A stretch of DNA of 64,000 bases from Gordonia sp. (in: high G+C Gram-positive bacteria) (GCF_020438995.1 NZ_JAGQTN010000089.1:23802-87801); one strand, 5' to 3'; counted from the first letter of the stretch, positions 54,346-63,647 are shown. Made by a program: numbers and translations. Notes: generated by a model not told the origin, from the letters alone.

Positions 54346-55668
54346 ATGCCGCTCGGTTCAGCTCCCCTGCGTGGGATCACCGCACGCCTCGGTGACGGGT
54401 CGCTCGTCGACCTCGACCTGACCCCTCCGGGTGATTCGGGTGTGCGCGTGGCCCGCATCGGTGCCGCTTCGCGAACTCCGGAAGACCAACGCGCGGAATC
54501 GGATTGGCTCACCTTGCCCGATCATGTGCTGTTCGGTGCGGCCGCCGAACCGCACGCCCATCTCGACAAGGCGCTGAGCTGGAACGAACTGCACCCACCC
54601 CTCGGTGACCTGCGTGCGGCGATCGCGACGTGGACCGAAGGTGCCGCCCATTTCACCGAGGAATCCTACGAACACCGCGCCCGTCGCGCAGCGCTGATGA
54701 TGCTCGGCAACGGGTACACGGCGATCCGCACGCACGTCAACGCCGCGGCCCCCGATGACCCCACACGTGCGGTGCGCGCGATCAACCGGGTCCGCGACGA
54801 ACTCGCCGGGCTGATCGCCATCCAGATCGTCTTCCTGCCCGCATCGACCGTCGCCGACGATGTCGTCCACGCCGCGCTCGACGCGGGGGCCGACCTGGTC
54901 GGGGGTGCACCACATCTGGCCGACGATCCGCTCACCGACCTGCACCGGCTGCTCGACATCGCCGAAGCCCGCGGTGTCGGGACTGACATGCACATCGACG
55001 AGTTCCTGCAGGGCGACCACCTGACGATCAACGCCTATGCCGACCGGGTGGCGTCGTGGCCGGCCGACCGGATCCGTACTGCGAGCCACTGCAGCCGCCT
55101 GTCGACATTGTCGCCGGCCGAGCTGGCCGACGTGACCGGAAGACTCGCGTCCGCCCATGTGGGGGTGGTCGCGTTGCCGATCACCAACCTGTACCTGCAA
55201 GGTCACGACGGCCCGGGCCGGGGTCAGCGCGCGATCGCGCCGATCGGTGCGCTGCGAGCCGGTGGTGTCGAGGTGTGTGCCGGTGCCGACAATCTGCGAG
55301 ACCCGTTCAACCCGCTCGGCCGGGCTGACCCGCTGGAAACGGCCGCGCTCAGTGTAGTTGCCGCGCACCAGAGCCCGCACGACGCGATCGATCTGGTGAC
55401 CGGCGATGTGCGGCGTGTGCTCGGTCTCGAGCCGGCCGGGCCGGTTGTCGGGGCCCGCGCGGACTTCCTCGCTGTCCGCGGCACCGATGTCGTCGACGTG
55501 ATCGCCGCCGCACCCGCCGACCGGGTCGTGATCGTGGGCGGTGTCGTCGTCGCCCGTACCGAGACCCACCGCGATATCGCCTTCGGCAGCCATGCGCCTC
55601 CGTCCACCGACCTTGATCAACCCCGACCCCTGCCCGATGACGACCGCGACCTCACGGAGGCGTTATGA
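54346..55668 (+). CDS. Cytosine-deaminase-like amidohydrolase
   Basis: A 440-residue protein of the CodA branch. Metal ligands look complete: GAAAEPHAHLDKALSWNEL (HxH), VGTDMHIDEFLQ (His and Glu as in cytosine deaminase), IRTASHCSRLSTLSP (His) and VEVCAGADNLRDPFNPLGR (Asp). It should deaminate or hydrolyse a cyclic amidine or amide. ATG 54346 follows GAGG at 54336-54340; the frame is open 34 codons further up but without a better site. It begins the importer operon and overlaps the ATPase start (ATGA). Confidence 0.86.
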   Translation: MPLGSAPLRGITARLGDGSLVDLDLTPPGDSGVRVARIGAASRTPEDQRAESDWLTLPDHVLFGAAAEPHAHLDKALSWNELHPPLGDLRAAIATWTEGAAHFTEESYEHRARRAALMMLGNGYTAIRTHVNAAAPDDPTRAVRAINRVRDELAGLIAIQIVFLPASTVADDVVHAALDAGADLVGGAPHLADDPLTDLHRLLDIAEARGVGTDMHIDEFLQGDHLTINAYADRVASWPADRIRTASHCSRLSTLSPAELADVTGRLASAHVGVVALPITNLYLQGHDGPGRGQRAIAPIGALRAGGVEVCAGADNLRDPFNPLGRADPLETAALSVVAAHQSPHDAIDLVTGDVRRVLGLEPAGPVVGARADFLAVRGTDVVDVIAAAPADRVVIVGGVVVARTETHRDIAFGSHAPPSTDLDQPRPLPDDDRDLTEAL

Positions 55669-56459
55669 CCACCCCCCAAATATCGGCCCCGGATTCCACA
55701 GCGGCCCCGGACACGCCGGCTCATGGCCGTCCGCTCGTCGGTTTCGAACACTGCGAACTGCGCTACCCGAACGGCACCCACGCCCTCAGCGACGTCAATC
55801 TGACTGTGCGCGAAGGAGAGTTCGTCTCCGTCGTCGGACCGTCGGGATGTGGCAAGTCGACGCTGCTGCGGCTGTCGGCCGGGCTGGAGAAGATCACCGG
55901 CGGCTACTTGCAGTGCGGCGCCCAGCGCATCGGCTACGTCTTCCAGGACGCCACCCTGTTGCCGTGGCGCAGCGTCCTGGACAACGTGGCACTGCTCGGC
56001 GAACTCGACGGTGTCAGCAAGGCCGAGCGACGCAAACGAGCCGAGGAGGCGATCGGAACGGTCGGCCTTACCGGGTTCGAGAACCATCTGCCGCACCAGC
56101 TTTCGGGTGGCATGCGGATGCGTGTGTCGCTGGCGCGGGCGCTGACGCTGGAACCCGAACTGTTCCTGTTCGATGAGCCGTTCGCTGCTCTCGATGAGAT
56201 CACCCGCGAGCGTCTCGGTGTGGAGTTGACCGAACTGTTCGCCGCACGACCGTTCGCGGGGCTGTTCATCACGCACTCGGTGTCCGAGGCGGTGTTCCTG
56301 TCCAGCCGCGTCCTGGTGATGTCGGGGCGCCCCGGAACCATCGTCGAGGAGTTCGAGGTTCCGTTCCCCTTCCCCCGTCCGCCCGAACTGCGATTCGAGG
56401 CCGAATTCAGCGAACTCGCCGGCCGGGTGTCGGTGGCATTGCGAGAGGCACACTCATGA
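55665..56459 (+). CDS. ABC transporter ATP-binding protein (SsuB/TauB type)
   Basis: A 264-residue ATPase of the nitrate/sulfonate/taurine/pyrimidine import class. Walker A is VVGPSGCGKSTLLRL, the Q-loop is in VFQDATLLPWRSVLDN, the signature is LSGGMRMRVSLARAL, and Walker B is LFLFDEPFAALDEITRE; the switch His is in FITHSVSEAVFLSSRV. Its start overlaps the amidohydrolase stop and its end overlaps the permease start, so the three are co-translated. Confidence 0.93.
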   Translation: MTTPQISAPDSTAAPDTPAHGRPLVGFEHCELRYPNGTHALSDVNLTVREGEFVSVVGPSGCGKSTLLRLSAGLEKITGGYLQCGAQRIGYVFQDATLLPWRSVLDNVALLGELDGVSKAERRKRAEEAIGTVGLTGFENHLPHQLSGGMRMRVSLARALTLEPELFLFDEPFAALDEITRERLGVELTELFAARPFAGLFITHSVSEAVFLSSRVLVMSGRPGTIVEEFEVPFPFPRPPELRFEAEFSELAGRVSVALREAHS

Positions 56460-57340
56460 CCACACACACTGATCAGGCTGCCGCGCCGAAAGATCCGGTT
56501 GAACCGGACCCCGGCGCTCCGTCGACCACCACCGATATCGCCGTTCTCGCGCAGAAGGTGAAACCGGCCGCCGGTGCCGTCAAGAAGATGGCCGGACCGT
56601 TCGCGGTATTCCTGCTGGTTCTGGGTGCCTGGTACCTGGTCAGTTACGGCGTTCTCGACCCCGACCGGCGCTTCCTGATGCCGCCGCCGCACGAGGTGAT
56701 CACCGACGGTCTGCTCGGCGATCAGGCCGACGAGATGTGGCAGGGACTGGCGCGCACCGCTGGTGTCGCCCTGACCGGTCTGATCGTGGCGACGGTGATC
56801 GGTATGACGTGGGCGGTGGCGATGGCCCAGTCCAAACAGCTGGAGAACGCGCTGTTTCCGTATGCGGTGGTGCTGCAATGTATTCCGGTGCTGGCACTGG
56901 TTCCGCTGGTCGGCTTCTGGTTCGGTTTCGGGTTCGGCGCACGGGTGTTCGTGTGTGTGCTGATCGCGTTGTTCCCGATCGTGTCGAACACGCTGTTCGG
57001 CCTCAAGTCGGTCGATCCACGCCTGCAGGACCTGTTCGCTCTGCACAAACCGGGCCGCTGGACGACGCTGCGCAAGTTGTACTTTCCCGCGGCGATGCCC
57101 GCGATCTTCGCCGGGCTGAGAATCTCGGCAGGCCTGGCGGTGGTCGGTGCGATCGTCGGTGACTTCTTCTTCAAACAGGGCGAGCCCGGTATCGGTGTGC
57201 TGATCGACAACTATCGCTCCCGCCTGCAGGCGCCGGAACTGTTCGCCTCCATCGTGCTCGCCTCACTGCTGGGCATCGTCTTCTTCTGGTTCTTCGGCTG
57301 GTTGTCGAACCGCGTCGTCGGCCGCTGGTACCAGAAATAG
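56456..57340 (+). CDS. ABC transporter permease (SsuC/TauC type)
   Basis: A 294-residue inner-membrane permease. After a polar N-terminus of about 45 residues come some six spans (FAVFLLVLGAWYLVSYG, GVALTGLIVATVIGMTWAVA, IPVLALVPLVGFWFGFGFGA). The EAA-like loop is LFALHKPGRWTTLRKLYFPAAMP, which couples to the ATPase. Its ATG overlaps the ATPase stop. A 72-nt gap precedes the binding-protein gene. Confidence 0.92.
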   Translation: MTTHTDQAAAPKDPVEPDPGAPSTTTDIAVLAQKVKPAAGAVKKMAGPFAVFLLVLGAWYLVSYGVLDPDRRFLMPPPHEVITDGLLGDQADEMWQGLARTAGVALTGLIVATVIGMTWAVAMAQSKQLENALFPYAVVLQCIPVLALVPLVGFWFGFGFGARVFVCVLIALFPIVSNTLFGLKSVDPRLQDLFALHKPGRWTTLRKLYFPAAMPAIFAGLRISAGLAVVGAIVGDFFFKQGEPGIGVLIDNYRSRLQAPELFASIVLASLLGIVFFWFFGWLSNRVVGRWYQK

Positions 57341-57412
57341 CTCCACCCCGAACACTCCCCTCCCGGTTTCTCACACAGGACATCTGTTCCTGCCCAAACG
57401 ATTTGAGGAAAC

Positions 57413-58591
57413 ATGGCCAAGCGCCCACTGCACCGAGTCTCCCGATATGTCGGGATGGCCGCCATCGCCGCCACAGTCGCTGCCGCCACCGTGGCCTGCG
57501 GCTCCGACGACTCCAGCGCCGGATCCGGCTACACCGGCACCGTCGGCAAGGTCGACCTGTCCAAGGTGTGCCCCGCCAAGATCGTCGTGCAGACCGACTG
57601 GGCACCCGAATCCGAGCACGGTCACCTGTATCAGTTGCTCGGGCCGGACGCCAAGATCGACGCCGGCGCCAAGAAGGTCGTCGGGCCGCTGTTCACCGGC
57701 GGTGAATACACCGGCGTCGACATCGAGATCCGGGCCGGCGGTCCTGCGATCGGCAACCAGTCAGTGGTGTCCACGATGTATCAGGACCCCTCGATCATGC
57801 TCGGTTACGTCGACACCGACCAGGCCGTCCAGACCTCCAAGCAGTTCCCGACGACCGCGGTGATGGCATCGGTCGACATCAGCCCGCAGATGATCATGTG
57901 GGATCCGGCCACCTATCCGCAGGTCACCAAGATCGCCGACCTCAAGGCCACCGGAGCCAGTGTCCTGTACTTCCAGGGCACCACCTGGATGGACTACGTC
58001 ACCGGCGCCGGCATCCTCAGCCCGAGCCAGGTCGACGGCAGCTACGACGGCACCCCCGCCAACTTCGTCGCCGCCAAGGGCAAGAAGGCGCAGCAGGGTT
58101 ATGCCAGCTCCGAACCGCAGCTGTACGAGGAAGAGATCGAAGGCTGGAAGAAGCCGGTCAAGTACCAGCTGGTCAACGACATCGGCTTCCCCACCTACAA
58201 GTCCTCGGTCGCCCTGCGCACACCGGACGTCGAGAAGTACTCCGACTGCCTCAAGCAGTTCGTGCCCGTCATGCAGAAGGGTGTGGTGGACTTCTTCGCC
58301 GACCCGGCCCCGGCCAACAAGGTCATCCTCGACGCCGTCAAGCAGTACGACACCGGCTGGGTGTACACCCAGCGCAACGCCGACTACGCCGTGGAGACCA
58401 TGAAGAAGCTCAAGCTCGTCGGTAACAGCGCCATGGGTGCCGTCGGTGGCTTCGACGAGAAGCGGGTGCAGCGCATCATCGACATCACCACCCCGATCTT
58501 CGCCAAGCAGAACTCCCCTGCAGCCGACGGCCTGACTCCGGAGAAGATCGCCACCAACGAGTTCATCGACAAGTCCGTGGTGATGCCCTGA
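57413..58591 (+). CDS. Substrate-binding lipoprotein of the ABC importer (NMT1/THI5-like)
   Basis: A 392-residue lipoprotein with signal peptide and lipobox ATVAC at about residue 28. The mature part starts CPAKIVVQTDWAPESEHGHL, the strand-loop of NMT1/THI5/SsuA-type binding proteins for small aromatic or heterocyclic ligands. It continues with VDIEIRAGGPAIGNQSVVST and DISPQMIMWDPATYPQVTKI. GAGGAAAC precedes the ATG. Its stop shares one base with the next start (TGATG). The ligand is unknown but probably defines the whole operon. Confidence 0.87.
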   Translation: MAKRPLHRVSRYVGMAAIAATVAAATVACGSDDSSAGSGYTGTVGKVDLSKVCPAKIVVQTDWAPESEHGHLYQLLGPDAKIDAGAKKVVGPLFTGGEYTGVDIEIRAGGPAIGNQSVVSTMYQDPSIMLGYVDTDQAVQTSKQFPTTAVMASVDISPQMIMWDPATYPQVTKIADLKATGASVLYFQGTTWMDYVTGAGILSPSQVDGSYDGTPANFVAAKGKKAQQGYASSEPQLYEEEIEGWKKPVKYQLVNDIGFPTYKSSVALRTPDVEKYSDCLKQFVPVMQKGVVDFFADPAPANKVILDAVKQYDTGWVYTQRNADYAVETMKKLKLVGNSAMGAVGGFDEKRVQRIIDITTPIFAKQNSPAADGLTPEKIATNEFIDKSVVMP

Positions 58592-59922
58592 TGACCGCAC
58601 CGCTGTTCGGTGTGCACACCGACGCCGGCCGACCCGATTTCGGGCCGGACGACGTCGACGCGCTGGCCGACGATCTGCTCCCGATCGTCGGTCCGCGCGG
58701 GATCAGTTCCCTGCCGCGCGCGATCGACCGGGCCTCACGTGACGGTTCGGGCATGAGCCCGATCCTGTCGGCGGCGGACCTCGGGCGGCCGGACCTGGTC
58801 TGTTATCCACGGACCGTCGACGTGGTGGCCCCGATCGTGCGGGCCGCGGTCCGCCGCGGTGTGCCCGTCACGACCCGCGGCAAGGGCACCGGAAACTACG
58901 GTCAGGTGGTGCCCCGGTTTGGTGGGCTGGTGCTGGACATGACCTCGCTCACCGAGATCACGGCCGTCACCGACCGGGCGATCTCGGCGCAGGCCGGTGC
59001 CCGGATGATCAATCTGGAGCAGGCCGCCTGGAATCGCGGGTCACAGCTGTGGATGTATCCGTCGACGGTGCAGTCGACGCTCGGCGGGTTCCTCGCCGGT
59101 GGTTCGGCCGGTACCGGGACGATCGTGCACGGGCGCAACCACGAGGGTTTCGTGGAGTCGGTCGATGTCGTGTACGGCACCGATGACGCCGAGCTTATCC
59201 ACCTCGAAGGCGACGACGCCCAGCCGATGGTGCACACCTATGGAGTGGCCGGCATCATCGTCTCGGCCACGGTACGGCTGGAACCATTGCAGGACTGGAA
59301 ATGCCTGTACGCGAGCTTCACCGAGCAGCACGACGCGTTCACCACCGCACAGGTGCTGTCAAAGGTGGAACCGTTGCCGCGGATCCTGTCGGCCGACGGT
59401 CCGCTGATGGCGGCGGCCCTGCCCGACGATCCGGCGATCGTCAAGGGCCGGGCCAGTGTTCGTGGCATCTTCGACGCCCGTTGCGTCGAGCAGGTCACCG
59501 ACATCATCACCACGGCAGGTGGTCGGGTGGAGGCGATCCGCGACGGGATCGCGCAATCGATCAAGATGTCCACCCTGTCGTACAACCACCCCACGTGGTG
59601 GCTACAAAAGGCGTACCCCGGCAAGTACTTTCATATGGAATGCATGGGTGACGCGCTGGTGGAGAAGCTCGACGAAGTGCAGGCGGTGTACGACGGCGGT
59701 GTGGTGCACCTGGAAGCCGGGCACGGGCAGATGTTCGGGATGGCCAACGGCATCTTCCACAGCCCGCAGCAGGTCATGGACGGCGTGCCCGCGCTCACCG
59801 AACTCGGTATCGCCGTGCATTCTCCGCACCAGTGGTACGTCGACCTCGACGCCGACCGCGTCAAAGCACTTGCCGCCCAGACGGATCCGAAAGGACTGCT
59901 GAACCCGGGGAGGTGGATGTGA
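58591..59922 (+). CDS. FAD-binding oxidoreductase (PCMH/GlcD-like)
   Basis: A 443-residue flavoprotein of the vanillyl-alcohol-oxidase/D-lactate-dehydrogenase fold. The FAD domain has LVCYPRTVDVVAPIVRAAVR, VPVTTRGKGTGNYGQVVPRF, GLVLDMTSLTEI and QSTLGGFLAGGSAGTGTIVH. The substrate domain includes HLEAGHGQMFGMANGIFHS, and the end is QTDPKGLLNPGRWM. It probably oxidises an intermediate of the pathway. It lies between the binding protein and the creatininase-type gene with overlapping ends. Confidence 0.86.
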   Translation: MTAPLFGVHTDAGRPDFGPDDVDALADDLLPIVGPRGISSLPRAIDRASRDGSGMSPILSAADLGRPDLVCYPRTVDVVAPIVRAAVRRGVPVTTRGKGTGNYGQVVPRFGGLVLDMTSLTEITAVTDRAISAQAGARMINLEQAAWNRGSQLWMYPSTVQSTLGGFLAGGSAGTGTIVHGRNHEGFVESVDVVYGTDDAELIHLEGDDAQPMVHTYGVAGIIVSATVRLEPLQDWKCLYASFTEQHDAFTTAQVLSKVEPLPRILSADGPLMAAALPDDPAIVKGRASVRGIFDARCVEQVTDIITTAGGRVEAIRDGIAQSIKMSTLSYNHPTWWLQKAYPGKYFHMECMGDALVEKLDEVQAVYDGGVVHLEAGHGQMFGMANGIFHSPQQVMDGVPALTELGIAVHSPHQWYVDLDADRVKALAAQTDPKGLLNPGRWM

Positions 59923-60692
59923 GCTCGGCGACCCGCCGCTTCGCCGACCTCACCACCGCCGAGGTCGGCACCGCACTGAGCCGCGATTCGGTGCTGGTGC
60001 TGCCGACCGGTGCGGTCGAGCCGCACGGCCCGCACCTGCCGATGTCCACCGATCTGGTTGTGGCCGAGGAGTTGTCGGCAGCTGTGGTGGATGCGGGTGC
60101 GCGGGCCGGGCACGACGTGTGGCTGATGCCGGCGCTGGCGTACACGAAATCCGATGAGCACGCCGAGTTGCCGGGAACCATCTGGACCCGGGCGTCGACA
60201 TTCTTCGAGACACTGGTCGACATCGGTGCCTCGATCGTGGGCACGCCCGCGCGGCGTCTGCTTGTGATCAACGCGCACGGCGGCAACTCCGCACTGGTCG
60301 AGGTGGCCGCCCGCGAACTGCGCCGCCGCTTCGGCCTGCAGACCTTCTTCGCGTGGGGACCGGCCACGCCCGGCCCCACCGAACGCGGCCTCGGTATCCA
60401 TGCCGGCTGGGCCGAGACGTCGATCATGCTGCACCTGCGTCCCGACCTTGTCGACATGGACCACGCGCACGCCACGATCGCCGACACTGTCGCCGGATAC
60501 GATCACGTCGGATTCACCAAGACGATCCGGTTCGGCTGGCTGTCCACCGATTTCAGCGAATCGGGTGTCGTCGGCGACCCCACCGGCGCGACCGCCACCA
60601 TCGGCGAGGTCCTGTTCAACGATCGAGTGACCGAGCTCGTCGCCGCACTCGGTGAAGTCGCCACCTTCGATCCGGGCAGAGTGCGCGCATGA
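59919..60692 (+). CDS. Creatininase-family amide hydrolase
   Basis: A 257-residue metal-dependent hydrolase; the family opens cyclic amides (creatinine, FAPy compounds) or acts in cofactor maturation. Metal motifs are VLPTGAVEPHGPHLPMSTD (Glu, His, Asp), SDEHAELPGTIW, LLVINAHGGNSALV and GIHAGWAETSIMLHL. GTG 59919 follows GGGGAGG at 59907-59913 and overlaps the upstream stop (GTGA). Its presence suggests that ring opening of a lactam or imide is part of the pathway. Confidence 0.88.
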   Translation: MSSATRRFADLTTAEVGTALSRDSVLVLPTGAVEPHGPHLPMSTDLVVAEELSAAVVDAGARAGHDVWLMPALAYTKSDEHAELPGTIWTRASTFFETLVDIGASIVGTPARRLLVINAHGGNSALVEVAARELRRRFGLQTFFAWGPATPGPTERGLGIHAGWAETSIMLHLRPDLVDMDHAHATIADTVAGYDHVGFTKTIRFGWLSTDFSESGVVGDPTGATATIGEVLFNDRVTELVAALGEVATFDPGRVRA

Positions 60693-61309
60693 TCACTGCC
60701 GGAACCGGTTTCGGCGTCGACTGCGCCCCCGAGGACGTCCTGACTGTCGACCCGGTGACATTGGCGACGATGTGGACCCGCCGCCCCGAGGGCGCGTCAC
60801 CGCTGCTGATGGCACTGGCCACCACCGGCACCGACGGCTATCCACGCGTCCGGCATGTCCTGCTCACCGAAATCGACGACGGCGCCCTGTACTTCCACAC
60901 CGACAGCCGCTCGGACAAGGTAGCCGAGCTGGCCGCATCACCGCGGGCGTGCCTATCGATCCCATGGCCGGCCGACGGACGTCAACTCGGCGTCGTCGGC
61001 GATGTGCAGACCGCCGACGACACTGAGCTGCGCCGTGCGTACGAGGCGCGTTCGCGATATCTGAAGTTACTCGCCTGGCTCAACGACGCCGAGCACGCAG
61101 CGCTGCCACCGGCCACCCGCCACGAACGGTGGGCCGCGTTCGACGCCGGCCATCCGAACCCGCAACCGCCGTCGACGTGGACGGGTTTCGCGGTTATCCC
61201 CCGGGAGTTCACATTCTGGCGAGGCGACCCCGACGGCCCATCACAACGAGTGCGGTTCCGTCGCAAGACACCGCGGGACGAATGGATGTCGCAGATCCTT
61301 CCCGGCTGA
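60689..61309 (+). CDS. Pyridoxamine-phosphate-oxidase-family flavoprotein
   Basis: A 206-residue PNPOx-like protein with ALATTGTDGYPRVRHVLLTE, ALYFHTDSRSDKVAELAASP and WPADGRQLGVVGDVQ. The C-terminal dimerisation part is FTFWRGDPDGPSQRVRFRRK, which resembles PdxH. The last gene of the operon; its ATG overlaps the creatininase stop. It could be a PdxH paralogue or an FMN enzyme with a pathway-specific role. The company it keeps favours the latter. Confidence 0.82.
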   Translation: MITAGTGFGVDCAPEDVLTVDPVTLATMWTRRPEGASPLLMALATTGTDGYPRVRHVLLTEIDDGALYFHTDSRSDKVAELAASPRACLSIPWPADGRQLGVVGDVQTADDTELRRAYEARSRYLKLLAWLNDAEHAALPPATRHERWAAFDAGHPNPQPPSTWTGFAVIPREFTFWRGDPDGPSQRVRFRRKTPRDEWMSQILPG

Positions 61310-61388
61310 GTTCGCGTTGGCCCTCACACGCTCCGGTGAGTAGAGTTCCGCGAGGTTTCTGCGCACATGTGAAATGGAGCTGACGACT

Positions 61389-62879
61389 ATGCCGGCCGCT
61401 GTGGTATCGCCCGCTGAACAACAATCGGTACTGGCGGCCTTGAGGTCGCCGCGGCGCCTGCGGACCGAGGTGCTCGCCGGTTTGGTGGTGGCGCTGGCGC
61501 TGATTCCCGAGGCGATCTCGTTCTCCATCATCGCCGGCGTCGACCCGCGGGTGGGGCTGTTCGCCTCGTTCACGATGGCGGTGACCATCGCGATCGTCGG
61601 GGGCCGGCCGGCGATGATCTCGGCGGCCACCGGTGCGGTGGCCCTTGTCGTGGCACCCGTGGTGAAGAATCACGGCCTGGACTACCTGATCGCGACGGTA
61701 CCGTTGGCCGGGGCGTTCCAGATTCTGCTCAGTGCGCTCGGCGTGGCCAAACTGATGCGTTTCATCCCGCGCAGCGTGATGGTCGGATTCGTCAACTCCC
61801 TGGCGATCCTCATCTTCATCGCGCAACTTCCCCACCTCGTCGGCGTGCCGTGGCTGGTGTATCCGATGGTCGCCGCCGGTCTCGTGATCATCGTCGGCCT
61901 GCCCCGGCTCACCACCGTGGTGCCCGCGCCGCTGGTGGCGATCGTGCTGCTCACAGCGGTCACCCTCGTCGCCGGGTTATCGGTGCCCGATGTCGGTGAC
62001 GAGGGCGAACTACCCGACAGCCTTCCCGCCCTCGTCGTCCCCGACGTTCCGTTCACCTGGCACACGCTGTCGGTGATCGCCCCGTACGCACTCGCCATGG
62101 CACTGGTCGGCTTGCTCGAATCGTTGTTGACGGCCAAGCTCGTCGACGACATCACCGACACCCACTCCAACAAGACCCGCGAAGGGTTCGGTCAGGGCGT
62201 CGCCAACGTGGTGACCGGACTGTTCGGCGGCATGGGCGGGTGCGCGATGATCGGGCAGACGATGATCAACGTCAAGGTGTCCGGTGCCCGTACCCGGATC
62301 TCCACCTTCCTTGCCGGGGTGTTCCTGCTGATCCTGGTGGTCGCACTCGGTGACGTGGTGGCGCTCATCCCGATGGCGGCGTTGGTGGCGGTGATGATCA
62401 TGGTGTCCGTCGGCACCCTGGACTGGCACAGCATCGACCCACGCACCCTGCGGCGGATGCCCAAGAGCGAAACCACCGTGATGGTGGTGACGGTCGCGGC
62501 CACGGTCATCACCCACAATCTCGCGATCGGGGTGGTCCTGGGTGTACTCACCGCGATGGTGCTGTTCGTGCGCCGCGTCGCGCACCTCACCGAGGTGACC
62601 GAGGTGCCCTCCGATGACCCTGACATCCGCACGTATGCGGTGACCGGCGAACTGTTCTTCGCCTCCAGCAACGACCTGATCTACCAATTCGACTACACCG
62701 ATGCGGTGTCCCATGTGGTCATCGACCTGAGTGCCGCACATATCTGGGACGCCTCGACCGTGGCCACCCTCGACGCGATCACCACCAAATTCCAGGCCAA
62801 AGGCACGACCGTGACGATCGAGGGCCTCAACGACAACAGCGCACAACGCCACCGCAGGCTCAGCGGTCACCTCGGTTGA
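61389..62879 (+). CDS. SulP-family anion transporter with STAS domain
   Basis: A 496-residue membrane protein. The sulfate-transporter core has EVLAGLVVALALIPEAISFS near the start, and many spans up to about residue 400, including QGVANVVTGLFGGMGGCAMI and GQTMINVKVSGARTRIST. A shortened STAS domain follows (AVSHVVIDLSAAHIWDASTV). Overall it resembles bacterial SulP bicarbonate or sulfate carriers. ATG 61389 has GGAG nine bases upstream; ATG 61374 in the same frame is an alternative. It stands alone after the catabolic operon. Confidence 0.88.
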   Translation: MPAAVVSPAEQQSVLAALRSPRRLRTEVLAGLVVALALIPEAISFSIIAGVDPRVGLFASFTMAVTIAIVGGRPAMISAATGAVALVVAPVVKNHGLDYLIATVPLAGAFQILLSALGVAKLMRFIPRSVMVGFVNSLAILIFIAQLPHLVGVPWLVYPMVAAGLVIIVGLPRLTTVVPAPLVAIVLLTAVTLVAGLSVPDVGDEGELPDSLPALVVPDVPFTWHTLSVIAPYALAMALVGLLESLLTAKLVDDITDTHSNKTREGFGQGVANVVTGLFGGMGGCAMIGQTMINVKVSGARTRISTFLAGVFLLILVVALGDVVALIPMAALVAVMIMVSVGTLDWHSIDPRTLRRMPKSETTVMVVTVAATVITHNLAIGVVLGVLTAMVLFVRRVAHLTEVTEVPSDDPDIRTYAVTGELFFASSNDLIYQFDYTDAVSHVVIDLSAAHIWDASTVATLDAITTKFQAKGTTVTIEGLNDNSAQRHRRLSGHLG

Positions 62880-62951
62880 GCGATCAGCTCGCCGCGATGC
62901 CCTGCCAGTGCGCGTACACTTCGGTGCAAGCGATGCATGCAGGAGGTGGTC

Positions 62952-63212
62952 ATGACAATTCTGACAGTCAGAAACCTGGATCCCGAGATTCACCAGAAGC
63001 TTCGAGAACAGGCCGCGGCGCATGGTCGGTCGATGGAAGCCGAGGCCCGCGCGATACTCGAGGCCGGCGTGGGACCCCGGACGATCAACCTGGTCGAAGC
63101 GTTGCGCCGATTCGCCGACGACGCAGACCTGACCGAAGACGAGATCGACCTGATGTTCCCGGCACGGCGCACTGAGGTTCAACGACCGGTGACTTTCGAC
63201 GACGCCGAATGA
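62952..63212 (+). CDS. FitA-type ribbon-helix-helix antitoxin
   Basis: An 86-residue protein with a classical FitA/StbC N-terminus: MTILTVRNLDPEIHQKLREQ, then AAAHGRSMEAEARAILEAGV. An acidic tail follows (ADLTEDEIDLMFP) that would occupy the toxin. AGGAGGTGG directly precedes ATG 62952, which decides against the in-frame ATG at 62937. Its stop overlaps the toxin start (ATGA). Confidence 0.92.
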   Translation: MTILTVRNLDPEIHQKLREQAAAHGRSMEAEARAILEAGVGPRTINLVEALRRFADDADLTEDEIDLMFPARRTEVQRPVTFDDAE

Positions 63213-63625
63213 TCATCCTCGACACCAACGTCGTCGCGGTGTTGATGGGAACGAGCAAGCACGATGTCGCAACGGCGTGGCTGAACCGGCAGGACCCGCA
63301 TGCGCTATTCCTCACGGCAATCACTCGGGCCGAGGTGCGCTACGGGATTGCCCGGCTGCCTGCGGGGAGTCGCCGCGACAGGCTCTCCCGGATGGCCGAC
63401 AATCTATTCACCAGCCAGGCCGATCGAACACTGATGTTCGACATCGCCGCTGCCGACTACTACGGCGACATCGTCGCCGGCCGTGAGCGTGACGGGCGCC
63501 CGATCGGTTCCGCCGATGCACAGATCGCGGCGATCGCCCGCGTCCACGACGCGATCGTCGCTACCCGCGACAGCAACGGCTTCCTCAGAACCGGCGTCAC
63601 GACGGTCGACCCGTTCGAAAGCTGA
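63209..63625 (+). CDS. vapC: PIN-domain toxin, FitB/VapC type
   Basis: A 138-residue toxin: MIILDTNVVAVLMGTSKHDV (first Asp), AITRAEVRYGIARLPAGSRR (Glu, and the FitB-typical GIxxLPxGxRR), and GRPIGSADAQIAAIARVHDA then IVATRDSNGF (Asp residues). This is the FitB subgroup, distinct from the two other PIN toxins in the window. Translation is coupled to the antitoxin. Confidence 0.92.
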   Translation: MIILDTNVVAVLMGTSKHDVATAWLNRQDPHALFLTAITRAEVRYGIARLPAGSRRDRLSRMADNLFTSQADRTLMFDIAAADYYGDIVAGRERDGRPIGSADAQIAAIARVHDAIVATRDSNGFLRTGVTTVDPFES

Positions 63626-63627
63626 CG

Positions 63628-63647
63628 GTGCAGGCGAGATGCTGCAC
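63628..63647 (+). terminator. Short hairpin after the FitAB-type pair
   Basis: GTGCAG (63628-63633) pairs with CTGCAC (63642-63647) around an 8-base loop, right after the toxin stop. It is a weak terminator candidate. Confidence 0.35.
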
